Assembly (NCBI GenBank): GCA_023663185.1
Contig: JAMPHY010000015.1
Location: 1-64,000, forward strand
Source: Clostridiales bacterium
Lineage (GTDB): Bacteria > Bacillota > Clostridia > Lachnospirales > Lachnospiraceae
Reading direction: 5' to 3'
DNA length: 64,000 nt
The position numbers and the translations under genes are program-made. Under the pieces are notes generated by a model, which saw nothing but the letters and a program-made list of their open reading frames with translations, searched no databases and was not told the origin of the DNA. Positions within the stretch are counted from its first letter, which is position 1. Each line of letters starts with the position of its first letter. This document shows, in pieces, positions 27,301 through 34,513 of this stretch.

Positions 27301-27760
27301 TTTAAAGACGGTGCTGCTTGCCGCTAACAATCTGGTGGAAAAGCAGGAAGAAGCTCCGGCGTGGACAGCGGAAGATTTCAACGGCAAACGTATTTTGCTT
27401 GTAGAAGATATCGAACTTAACCGCGAGATAGCGCAGGTAATTCTGGAAGAGGCAGGCTTTGTCGTGGATACGGCTCCGGACGGAACAGATGCGGTATCCA
27501 TTATGGAGAAGGCGGAAGAAAATTATTACGACGCGATTTTAATGGATATCCAGATGCCTATCATGGACGGATACGAGGCGACCAGAACTATCCGCAGGCT
27601 TCCGAGAAAAGATGTGGAAGCTTTGCCTATCATCGCTATGACGGCGAACGCGCTCGAAGAGGATAAAGAGGCGGCGCTTAAAAACGGAATGAACGCCCAC
27701 ATTTCCAAACCGATTGATATAGACGTATTCATATCTGTGCTTAAGAAGTTTTTGTTATAA
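24374..27760 (+). CDS. Cache-type hybrid sensor histidine kinase with two receiver domains
   Basis: This 1128-residue membrane-bound hybrid kinase begins with a membrane segment (residues 12-30). An extracellular Cache-like sensor of about 210 residues follows, then a second membrane segment (LEIMLIVLFVIYIVLIIIRA). Cytosolic PAS-like regions lead to HisKA with H627 in NMSHDIRTPMNAI and the ATPase with NGIGMSP and GTGLGMAI. The C-terminus has two receivers: one with DDD and phospho-acceptor D919 (IIDWQMPG), the other with VEDIELN and D1058 (LMDIQMPIMDG). The start at 24374 is preferred over 24359 because GAGGTGG lies before it. The double receiver suggests a branched or multistep relay. It is transcribed in the same direction as the next gene, 26 bp away. 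The ligand is unknown; Cache domains often bind small metabolites. Confidence 0.93.
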   Translation: MKKKKHLQEIGYAIFLLIAIIFLFLWFTAQNSARTEKQNRDYAADSTQMKSAQIDADLRNALGRIETYAYFVGEGLSKPVVDMQQIAAIEGKSQFDAIMFTDINGMDYATDGRMVDVAWRHYYKDGIGGNSGIEIIFDSQFFDETMACFYAPVYYDGQIIGVLRGVFLAEEYLKSMLSTTYFGEAAQVFLCTPDGKVIASSDGVSYEKQILDALTETGTIDKDAAAKVQQIFENGGSGAFECDSSSGTDNICVSYLPQYEYVLVQTFPKNVTHQMIVEENLVGVQLEIMLIVLFVIYIVLIIIRAGHRRKLLEKENREMGYIISGVNTLFSRFAMVDLEEGTYQYLAGTKPEDKEIAESGSYDSLIAYLSAVVREDRRQDFLNFMDKDNIIGAMKGHNDLRYERCVVKDGHIEWEHINIICLERKGDRAAKVLFIRQNITELKEEELRIQRERSLANRRERQYQTAILSSSFYNFEFNLTKDLIELDIARNVGGEKISMLEKVGLAVPCKASEYFERRGKFVLEEFKENYDEVVNMENLNRCYEQGEREVVIEYWDGVPGDEQMCLRQSFVMTKDEDTDDIMVMVLTKDVTQQVIKQKEQTQALQDALLQAQHANKAKTTFLSNMSHDIRTPMNAIIGFATIAVSHIDNKDQVLDSLQKVLSSSNHLLSLINDVLDMSRIESGKVQIKEQECNISEVIHNLVNIIQPQVKAKQLEFFIDTFEVTNEDVIADPLKLNQIFINLLSNAVKYTPAGGTVSFRIMQNTTFRHGYGDYVFIVKDNGIGMSPSFVEHIFEPFERESTVTQSGIQGTGLGMAITKNIVEMMNGTISVESEAGKGSTFTIELGLKLQDAENIEKQIKELENLRALVVDDDLNVCDSVNKMLKQIGLRSEWTTSGREAVYRAKMAHDEGDSYHTYIIDWQMPGLSGVETARRIREAVGDEAPIIILTAYDWTDIEEEAKAAGVTAFCAKPMFMSDLKTVLLAANNLVEKQEEAPAWTAEDFNGKRILLVEDIELNREIAQVILEEAGFVVDTAPDGTDAVSIMEKAEENYYDAILMDIQMPIMDGYEATRTIRRLPRKDVEALPIIAMTANALEEDKEAALKNGMNAHISKPIDIDVFISVLKKFLL

Positions 27761-27786
27761 CAAATAATAAAATTCAGGAGAGAATA

Positions 27787-28623
27787 ATGCCTAAAAATAA
27801 GGTAATCGTGGTACAAAATATTAATATTACTGTTTCTGAAGAAAACGTTGATGATTATATCTGTATAACTGATATTGCAAAAGCAAAAGTAGGGCAATCA
27901 AGAAGCGCAGATGTTGTAAAAAACTGGCTGAGAAACAGAACGACATTAGAATTTCTAGGTACATGGGAGCAGATTTATAATCCTGACTTTAAAGTAGTCG
28001 AATTCGACCACTTTAAAAGTGAAGCAGGCTTACATACGTTTGTGCTTAGTGTTTCAGAATGGATTGAGAAGACAAACGCCATAGGATTATTTGTAAGGCG
28101 TGGAAAATATGGCGGTACATATGCTCATAAAGATATTGCATTTGAGTTTGCTTCAGCAATCAGTCCTGTTTTTAAATTATATTTGATTAAAGAGTTTCAA
28201 AGATTGAAAGAGGCGGAGAGTGACTCAAAAAAGATTGAATGGAATGCAAAAAGATTTTTGTCTAAAAATAATTATTTGATTCAAACAGATGCAGTTAAAA
28301 ATTATTTGATACCATCAGAAAATTATAAAGAAAATTTAGAATGGCTGGCATATGCGGAAGAAGCTGATATTTTGAATGTGGCATTATTTGGGTTTACTGC
28401 AAAAGCATGGAGAAATGAAAATCCCGAATTGGCAAAAAAGAATAATGTGAGAGATTTTGCGTCAATTAACGAATTGACAGTTTTATCTAATTTGGAAACG
28501 CATAATGCACAACTGATTCGCGAAGGTAGAAGCAAGACAGAACGATTTCATATTTTAAAAGAGATTGCTGAATATCAGTTAAGTGTTCTTAGTGCGGCAG
28601 AACGTATAAAATTGATTGAGTGA
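27787..28623 (+). CDS. KilA-N domain protein
   Basis: This 278-residue protein carries a KilA-N domain at about residues 15-135, with YICITDIAKAK, VVKNWLRNRTTLEFLGTWE, GGTYAHKDIAFEFASAIS and LYLIKEFQRLKE. KilA-N is a DNA-binding module common in phage anti-repressors and also found in bacterial chromosomes. The C-terminal half is charged and unassigned. The gene is clearly more AT-rich than its neighbours, which suggests transfer, perhaps from a prophage, but no other phage gene is nearby. AGGAGA lies before the ATG, only 26 bp after the hybrid kinase. Confidence 0.85.
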   Translation: MPKNKVIVVQNINITVSEENVDDYICITDIAKAKVGQSRSADVVKNWLRNRTTLEFLGTWEQIYNPDFKVVEFDHFKSEAGLHTFVLSVSEWIEKTNAIGLFVRRGKYGGTYAHKDIAFEFASAISPVFKLYLIKEFQRLKEAESDSKKIEWNAKRFLSKNNYLIQTDAVKNYLIPSENYKENLEWLAYAEEADILNVALFGFTAKAWRNENPELAKKNNVRDFASINELTVLSNLETHNAQLIREGRSKTERFHILKEIAEYQLSVLSAAERIKLIE

Positions 28624-28665
28624 AATAATTTAAAAATTTCATTTTCCTAAACATGTCATATGCTG

Positions 28666-28671
28666 TATAAT
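28666..28671 (+). promoter_or_regulatory. Putative -10 box before the aldo/keto reductase gene
   Basis: A perfect TATAAT lies 48 bp ahead of the start codon in an AT-rich gap. No clear -35 box is seen at 16-18 bp upstream, so only the -10 is called. Confidence 0.4.
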
Positions 28672-28718
28672 AAAAATATACTATTTCGTATCAATCTAAA
28701 ATTCAGGAGGGAAACAGC

Positions 28719-29825
28719 ATGATTTACAAACCGTTTAAAGACATCTCACTCTCAAGGCTTGGAATGGGCAATATGCGGCTGCCAGTTCAGGCAGACAAGG
28801 CAGGAGCGCCCATTGATCGCGTGCGGGCGCAGGAAATTATCGACTATGCGATGGCAAACGGCATTAATTACTATGACAGCGCTTATGTGTATCACAGCGG
28901 TGAATCAGAGAAGTTCCTCGGAGAAGCAATGAAGAAGTATCCGAGAGAAAGTTTTTATTTTGCGACGAAATACATATTATCGGCAGGACCTGATTATAAG
29001 GCGGTGTTTGAAGAGCAGCTTGACAGGCTTCAGACAGATTATATCGACTTCTATCTCATTCACGCCATCAGCGACGGAAATTATATGAAATATATTGAAA
29101 GCGGAAGCGTCGATTATTTCCTTGAGCAGCAAAAGGCGGGCAGAATCCGTTATCTCGGCTTTTCCTCACACGCGAGCGTAGAGTCGCTTGCGAAAATGGC
29201 GGACCATCACCAGTGGGACTTTGCGCAGCTCCAGCTTAATTATTATGACTGGCAGTATTCAGATACTGCTAGAGAGTATAAAGTTCTTGAAGACAGGAAC
29301 ATACCTATCATGGTAATGGAGCCGGTGCGCGGAGGTAAATTAGCGTCGCTCTCAAGCGAGGCTGAAAGCATGCTTAAAGCGGCACACCCCGATTGGAGTA
29401 TGGCTTCATGGGCGTTCCGCTGGATACAGCGTTTGCCGCAGGTACAGGTAATCTTAAGCGGAATGTCAAATATGGAGCAGATTAAGAATAACGTCGCAAC
29501 ATTTGCAGAACCCGGCGCTTTAAGCGATGAGGACGCCGAACTTTTGCTTAAGGCATGCGATGTGTTTAAAAACCATCTGAACGTGCCTTGTACGGCGTGT
29601 CGCTACTGCTGCGACGATTGTCCGATGAAAATAGATATTCCGGCATATCTTAGCCTGTATAATAAATATAAGACTGACGGCGAGTGGGTATTAGAGCGCA
29701 TGAGCAGTATCGAAAGCGAAGGCAAGCCTTCCGATTGTATCGGCTGCGGCGCGTGTACCGGACATTGCCCGCAGAGCATTAAAGTACCGGATATTATGTC
29801 GGAACTTGCGACGTTATCTAAATAG
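28719..29825 (+). CDS. Aldo/keto reductase with C-terminal 4Fe-4S ferredoxin domain
   Basis: This 368-residue protein has an aldo/keto reductase barrel followed by a ferredoxin-like tail. In the barrel, the Asp and Tyr of NYYDSAYVYHSGESE, the Lys of FYFATKY and the His of FYLIHAIS are the expected catalytic tetrad. The tail has two cysteine clusters, CTACRYCCDDCP and CIGCGACTGHCP, fit for binding iron-sulfur clusters. Such fusions are common in anaerobic Firmicutes and Bacteroides and are thought to couple ferredoxin-like electron transfer to carbonyl reduction. The substrate is unknown. AGGAGGG precedes the ATG. Confidence 0.92.
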   Translation: MIYKPFKDISLSRLGMGNMRLPVQADKAGAPIDRVRAQEIIDYAMANGINYYDSAYVYHSGESEKFLGEAMKKYPRESFYFATKYILSAGPDYKAVFEEQLDRLQTDYIDFYLIHAISDGNYMKYIESGSVDYFLEQQKAGRIRYLGFSSHASVESLAKMADHHQWDFAQLQLNYYDWQYSDTAREYKVLEDRNIPIMVMEPVRGGKLASLSSEAESMLKAAHPDWSMASWAFRWIQRLPQVQVILSGMSNMEQIKNNVATFAEPGALSDEDAELLLKACDVFKNHLNVPCTACRYCCDDCPMKIDIPAYLSLYNKYKTDGEWVLERMSSIESEGKPSDCIGCGACTGHCPQSIKVPDIMSELATLSK

Positions 29826-29906
29826 ATATTACATAACAGATTGCAGAATATTGAGAGTTTCTTACAAAATAAGCATCGCCGGACAGGGAACGGTTGAATA
29901 GCTGCT

Positions 29907-30701
29907 TTAGAACAGTTCATCTAACAAGCGATAATACCGTATTTTCTCCCAGTTCGGCTTTATGCCTAATTCACGGAATAAGAGCATTTCATCAAAATCT
30001 GGATATCCGCTTTTGTCAATATTAGCATATTTCCCACTATAATTATGCAACAGGCTGCGGTAGCATATGGCGATATCGCACCACTTATCAGATATGCCGG
30101 TTTTGCCTAAATCTATATAGCCGCTTATCTGTTCGCCGCTGCCAAATATATTCGGCAGGCAATAGTCCCCGTGTGATAAAACGGGTTCTTCCTTAGGCTG
30201 ATTGTCATACAGCCATTGTAATAATTCAGCGGGATTTTTGAAGCCGTTCTCACCGAAGGTATCAGGTTCTACGTTATCTATGTCAACGAGTCCGTTCTTT
30301 ACGTTATATTCAGCCTGCGCAAGCTTGATAGGCAATCCCTGATTTGACGGGCAATCGGAAATATCTGTATCCCATAGCATTTTAAGACCATTGGCAAGCA
30401 GCCTGCACAGAAGCTGCGGATTGTTCATATATCCGCTTGAACATGACATCTCACCGTGGCATTTGCTCATTAACATATAGGACTTACCATCTGCTATTTC
30501 ATAAGCGTACAGTTCAGGAACAGGCAGCCTGCCGTTAAGATACTGCATCATGAGACGCTCGTTATCCGCTTCCGCGTTATGCTCCTGTATCTTTAAAACT
30601 TTATCCTTATATATTAAGACAGAAGCTTCGGACATGCCGATACTGTCTGTCTTATACTTTTCCTCGGCAAGCAGTTTGCTTATTTTTTCAGGGATAAACA
30701 T
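29907..30701 (-). CDS. APH(3')-like aminoglycoside phosphotransferase family protein
   Basis: This 264-residue kinase of the aminoglycoside 3'-phosphotransferase family matches the usual family length. The ATP-site Lys is in VLKIQEH and a partner Glu in NERLMMQYL. The catalytic Asp is D179 in LSHGDYCLPNIF, and the metal-site Asp follows in YIDLGKTG. The C-terminus GIKPNWEKIRYYRLLDELF is strikingly like that of APH(3')-III as remembered, including the final acidic residues that bind the drug. It may therefore be a true aminoglycoside kinase, but the distance from known enzymes is large and activity is not proven. Its ribosome binding site is weak (TAGGT), and a long palindromic element begins 15 bp upstream of the start codon. 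Confidence 0.83.
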   Translation of the reverse strand: MFIPEKISKLLAEEKYKTDSIGMSEASVLIYKDKVLKIQEHNAEADNERLMMQYLNGRLPVPELYAYEIADGKSYMLMSKCHGEMSCSSGYMNNPQLLCRLLANGLKMLWDTDISDCPSNQGLPIKLAQAEYNVKNGLVDIDNVEPDTFGENGFKNPAELLQWLYDNQPKEEPVLSHGDYCLPNIFGSGEQISGYIDLGKTGISDKWCDIAICYRSLLHNYSGKYANIDKSGYPDFDEMLLFRELGIKPNWEKIRYYRLLDELF

Positions 30702-30715
30702 ATTTTCGTACCTAC

Positions 30716-30902
30716 GGCGGCGGTTCGGCTGGGAGGCATGGGCGTATATGCTTTCACGCAGAGGTCCTTGAAAAACGCCGGTACTTAGTGAAAAAGCTGT
30801 TTTTTTAGCTTTTGAACTTAGTACCGCTGCGATTTTTCACGGAGCGAGAGCGTGCCTCAAGGGAAAGCATATACGCCCATGCCTCCCAGCCGAACCGCCG
30901 CC
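30716..30902 (+). repeat. Long palindromic element, copy 1 (core in + orientation)
   Basis: Arms at 30716-30755 and 30863-30902 are perfect 40-bp inverted repeats. Inside them is a core shared with copy 2 at 50211-50349: 26 bp (30763-30788) and 39 bp (30817-30855) identical to copy 2 on the opposite strand. The core halves also pair imperfectly (GAAAAACG with CGATTTTTC, GGTACTTAG with CTTAGTACC). The loop is unique and holds its own hairpin AAAAGCT/AGCTTTT. It lies between the divergent APH-like gene and the five-paralogue operon. No open reading frame or T-run terminator is present. Confidence 0.9.
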
Positions 30903-30921
30903 AATCTTTCTTAAAATTTTA

Positions 30922-30951
30922 TTGTAGATTAAACTAAAGCTATGATACAAT
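30922..30951 (+). promoter_or_regulatory. Putative promoter of the five-paralogue/MoxR operon
   Basis: TTGTAG (30922-30927) and TACAAT (30946-30951) are 18 bp apart, with an overlapping TATAAT at 30951-30956. It sits between the palindromic element and the first gene of the operon, 50 bp before the ATG. No other convincing promoter is seen before the later genes. Confidence 0.5.
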
Positions 30952-31000
30952 ATAATTTAACATATGACAAGTTTTGCCGTAACCGCGAAAGGAACCCAAC

Positions 31001-32446
31001 ATGCCTCACCAGCGCAGGATAAAGATAAAATCGCATATAATTTTATCCATGCTGATTTTTACATTCTGTTTAAGCCTGTGCTTTGGCGCGGTGAAAATGA
31101 CGGCGCACGCCGATAATGAAGATTTTAACGTCGATGTGCAGCTAATCTCTTCCGATGGTGAGACCTTTGATATCAGCGTGACGGTTGAGAATGCGGGGGA
31201 CGATTGGGAAGGCGTGGCAAGGCTGCTGATTGTTGATTATACTCATTATGGCGCTCACGATCATTATCTAGACTGTGTTTATGATACGGCGCTTTCTTTG
31301 CCGCAAGGCAGCGTGAAGCAGTTTGTGGTAAAAATACCGAAATACAGTTATATAAATTTATTTGCCAGTCTTGAAGCTCGTGATATAGAAGTGCGTCTGA
31401 TTGATAAGAATGAAGAAACCGTCTTTTCAAAAGGCTTCGAGGAAATCTTGCTTGATACACGGTACACTTTGCATGTGAGAACATTGAGCGACGATTATCC
31501 TATATATCAGTTGTATTATGAAAAAGAAGAAGGAAACAATCTTCGTGAAAGCCATTTATCCGCACTTGGCAATGACGGCGGTACATTAAGTTTCACAGCG
31601 CTGAAATTCATTATAATCATTTACGTTATTCTTGCCGGACCTGTACTCTATCTGGTTTTGCGCCATCTAAAGAAGCGGGACTTGTACTGGGCGGCTGTGC
31701 CGGCGTTGGCGTTTATGGGAGTTATTATAGTCATGTTTGCCGGCAGGGGCTTTGAGATAAGACAGAAAAAAGTGTATTCCGTGACAGTATGCGATTTATC
31801 GGGGGTAGAGGATTGTATTACATATATGCACTGTTATGGCGCCGGATATGATGAATGGAAGCTGCGTCTTAATAAAGATTATGAATATGCGGGACCTGTT
31901 TTAATAGATGAGGAATATACTCCAAGCTATTATTACCGTATGCTGCAAGAAGGCGGCAGGCTGTTTTTTGGCGTAAAGCCGTATAGAAGCTTTGCTGATG
32001 CGTACTTTTATGCAGGTAAAATCGCGGACACTCAGGGCGTAGGCAGTATTGAATGCGACGTGGATTTAAGCAATAAAACCGTAAATGAAATTACCAATAA
32101 TACAGAGTATGATTTTGAATACATTGCTGTAGTTGATACAAATCACATACGGGTTTATAATGGAATTGCGGCAGGAGAGTCATGCAGTCCGGATAAAATG
32201 AAGGAAATTTTTCAAATTAATACAGGTGGATATTACCTCAAGTATTATTATATGAGTAATGCACAGGACGCAATGAAAACTGATAATCTGGACAGCATAG
32301 CGGCGCTTGGCGTCGGAATCGATTCGGCATATGTCTACGTGGGCGGGGACAGGGTTGCCGTTGTCGGTGTTACGCCTAATTATATTAAGGCAGTAGACGA
32401 TAACTGTAAAGAAGAGGCTTACGGCTGCTTTTACATAATACAGTAA
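31001..32446 (+). CDS. Paralogue 1 of a signal-anchored membrane protein family, middle domain missing
   Basis: This 481-residue protein is the first of five tandem paralogues. It has an N-terminal signal or anchor (IILSMLIFTFCLSLCFG, then AHADN), and a beta-sandwich-like ectodomain with FDISVTVENAGDDWEGVARL. Two membrane segments follow, near LKFIIIIYVILAGPVLYLVL and PALAFMGVIIVMFAGRG. The C-terminal beta-rich region ends in AYGCFYIIQ. Compared with its four sisters it lacks about 190 residues between LSDDY and the first mid-protein membrane segment, that is, the whole Rossmann-like domain. The join is in frame and the ends are intact, so it looks like an internal deletion rather than a dead gene. 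The function is unknown; neighbours suggest a role with an ABC-2 exporter and a MoxR/VWA complex. Confidence 0.85.
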   Translation: MPHQRRIKIKSHIILSMLIFTFCLSLCFGAVKMTAHADNEDFNVDVQLISSDGETFDISVTVENAGDDWEGVARLLIVDYTHYGAHDHYLDCVYDTALSLPQGSVKQFVVKIPKYSYINLFASLEARDIEVRLIDKNEETVFSKGFEEILLDTRYTLHVRTLSDDYPIYQLYYEKEEGNNLRESHLSALGNDGGTLSFTALKFIIIIYVILAGPVLYLVLRHLKKRDLYWAAVPALAFMGVIIVMFAGRGFEIRQKKVYSVTVCDLSGVEDCITYMHCYGAGYDEWKLRLNKDYEYAGPVLIDEEYTPSYYYRMLQEGGRLFFGVKPYRSFADAYFYAGKIADTQGVGSIECDVDLSNKTVNEITNNTEYDFEYIAVVDTNHIRVYNGIAAGESCSPDKMKEIFQINTGGYYLKYYYMSNAQDAMKTDNLDSIAALGVGIDSAYVYVGGDRVAVVGVTPNYIKAVDDNCKEEAYGCFYIIQ

Positions 32447-32476
32447 TTGCAAGGAAGTACGGGGGATAAAACCAAT

Positions 32477-34483
32477 ATGACGGCACAGTCCGGAATAAAT
32501 ATAAAATCTCATACAATTTTACCCATGCTGCTTTTTGCGTTTGTTTTAAGCCTGTGTTTTGGTACGATGAAAATAACGGCGCACGCCGATAATGGAGATT
32601 TTAACATTGACGCGCAGTTAATATCTTCTAATGACGAGACCTTTGATATCAGCGTGACGGTTGAGAATATGGGGGACGATTGGGAAGGCGTGGCAAGGCT
32701 TAAATTAGAGGACCGCGCAAGTTATCTTAGAAGCTTCTATACCGGCTCCTATATCAACTGCGCTTTTGATACTGCCATATCGCTGCCACAGGGAAGTATG
32801 AAGCAGTTTGTGGTAAATGTGCCTAAACACAGCTATACCTCTAATACTATAGTCGGTAACATAAAAATATTCCTGATTGATAAGAAATCAAAGTCTGTCT
32901 ACTCTAAGGAGTTTGAAAATTTTTTGTTTGACGCAAAAGACGCTCTTAATATGGGAATATTGAGCGATGACTATTCTTCCCTTACCTTTATGGATATGGG
33001 CGGAGATAAGCTGAATTATTACGGAGCTTTGTATCCTGTCAGGCTTATAGAGCTTAATCAGGATAATCTGATAGAAAACTTGGATTCTTTGGAATTTCTG
33101 GTAATAGATAAGTATGATACGAGCGTTCTTACCTCTGACGAGACGGCGGCTATTGAGGAGTGGAATATTGACGGCGGAGTGCTGATTGTCGGAACCGGAA
33201 AGTATGCGGAGGATACGCTTACGGGTTTGGATTATCTGGAAATCGAATACAGTTATACTGCAGGGAATAAGCCGTACTATTCGTGCGCTTATCTTAACAT
33301 GGACGAGTTAGAGACTGCTGAATTTGTTTTTGCGAAGTATGCTTATTTAGAGAATACTTTAATTGCAGCCCGTACCAGAGCTCATGGCGTCGGCATGATA
33401 GGAGTATTGCCGTATTCTTTATCGGAGCTAGGGAAAAGCGGCGATGATGTTTATATCAGTACCACGCAGGACGAATTTATTTATGATGTATTGAATGTTA
33501 TAAGCGAAGACGCCCCAAAACGCTATGACTCTCCAACTGCGTCAAATTATAATATACTTTATATCGTTGGAAAATTTTTAGCGGCGTTTGGCAATGACGC
33601 TAATTCACTAAGCTTCGGGCTGTTGAAAGTCATTATAATTATTTATGTTATTCTTGTAGGTCCCATTCTCTATCTGATTTTGCGCGCCTTAAAGAAGCGG
33701 GACTTGTATTGGTCGTTGACGCCTGCGTTGGCGTTTATCGGAGTTATTATAGTCATGTTTACCGGCAGGGGCTTTAGAATGACACAGACTACGGTATATT
33801 CCGTGACGGCATGTAATATGTCGGAGTCTGACGAATATGATTGTATGACATATATGCACTGTTATGACGCCGGACATGATGAATGGAGACTGCGTCTTTC
33901 TCAGGACTATGGATATGCCTCGTCTGTTTCAATTTATTCTATTGAAGATGACGACGCTTATTTTTACCGTATTTTAAAAGAGGGTGAAAGGCTGTTTTTC
34001 GGGGCAGCTCCCGCTGCCAGTTTTGAGGATACATATTTTTATGCCAATAAAAAAGCAAAGATGAAGGATATAGGCAGTATTGAATGTAGTTTGCCTTATC
34101 ATTTCAGATTATCTGCAGATAAATATACAGTTACCAATAATACGGGATACGATTTTGAATATCTGGCGGTGCTTAATAATAACTACCTATGGATTTATGA
34201 GGGGCTTAAGGCAGGAGAGACATGCAATTTTGGTGAGCTGGAAGAAATGCTGGAAATTGATACAAGCAGTTATTATCAATATACTTATATGAGGGAAGCG
34301 CAGGATAAGCTAAAAGGCGCTAATAATGAGATTATAGCGGCGCTTGGCATAGGAATCAACTCAGCGTATTATAACCTTGAAGCGATGCAGACTGCCGTAA
34401 TCGGCGTTACGTCAGATTATATTAAGGCGGTAGACGATAACTGCAGGGAAAAAGCTTACGGCTGTTTCTACATAATACAATAA
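32477..34483 (+). CDS. Paralogue 2 of the five-copy membrane protein family
   Basis: This 668-residue protein has the full domain set. It has a signal anchor (ILPMLLFAFVLSLCFG, AHADN) and an N-terminal beta-sandwich (about residues 38-155, FDISVTVENMGDDWEG). A Rossmann-like domain (about 160-305) contains LSDDYSSLTFMDMGG, LEFLVIDKYDTS and GGVLIVGTG, like glutamine-amidotransferase-fold or DUF4350-type domains but with no visible catalytic Cys. Two adjacent membrane segments (about 395-445) join through RALKKRDLYW. A beta-rich C-terminal region follows. The ATG at 32477 is used because the sister genes start at the same place; upstream TTG codons in frame are less likely. The ribosome site is a GGGGG run about 11 bases away, conserved in the copies. 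The role is unknown. Confidence 0.88.
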   Translation: MTAQSGINIKSHTILPMLLFAFVLSLCFGTMKITAHADNGDFNIDAQLISSNDETFDISVTVENMGDDWEGVARLKLEDRASYLRSFYTGSYINCAFDTAISLPQGSMKQFVVNVPKHSYTSNTIVGNIKIFLIDKKSKSVYSKEFENFLFDAKDALNMGILSDDYSSLTFMDMGGDKLNYYGALYPVRLIELNQDNLIENLDSLEFLVIDKYDTSVLTSDETAAIEEWNIDGGVLIVGTGKYAEDTLTGLDYLEIEYSYTAGNKPYYSCAYLNMDELETAEFVFAKYAYLENTLIAARTRAHGVGMIGVLPYSLSELGKSGDDVYISTTQDEFIYDVLNVISEDAPKRYDSPTASNYNILYIVGKFLAAFGNDANSLSFGLLKVIIIIYVILVGPILYLILRALKKRDLYWSLTPALAFIGVIIVMFTGRGFRMTQTTVYSVTACNMSESDEYDCMTYMHCYDAGHDEWRLRLSQDYGYASSVSIYSIEDDDAYFYRILKEGERLFFGAAPAASFEDTYFYANKKAKMKDIGSIECSLPYHFRLSADKYTVTNNTGYDFEYLAVLNNNYLWIYEGLKAGETCNFGELEEMLEIDTSSYYQYTYMREAQDKLKGANNEIIAALGIGINSAYYNLEAMQTAVIGVTSDYIKAVDDNCREKAYGCFYIIQ

Positions 34484-34513
34484 CTATAAGGAAGTACGGG
34501 GGATAAAACCAAC

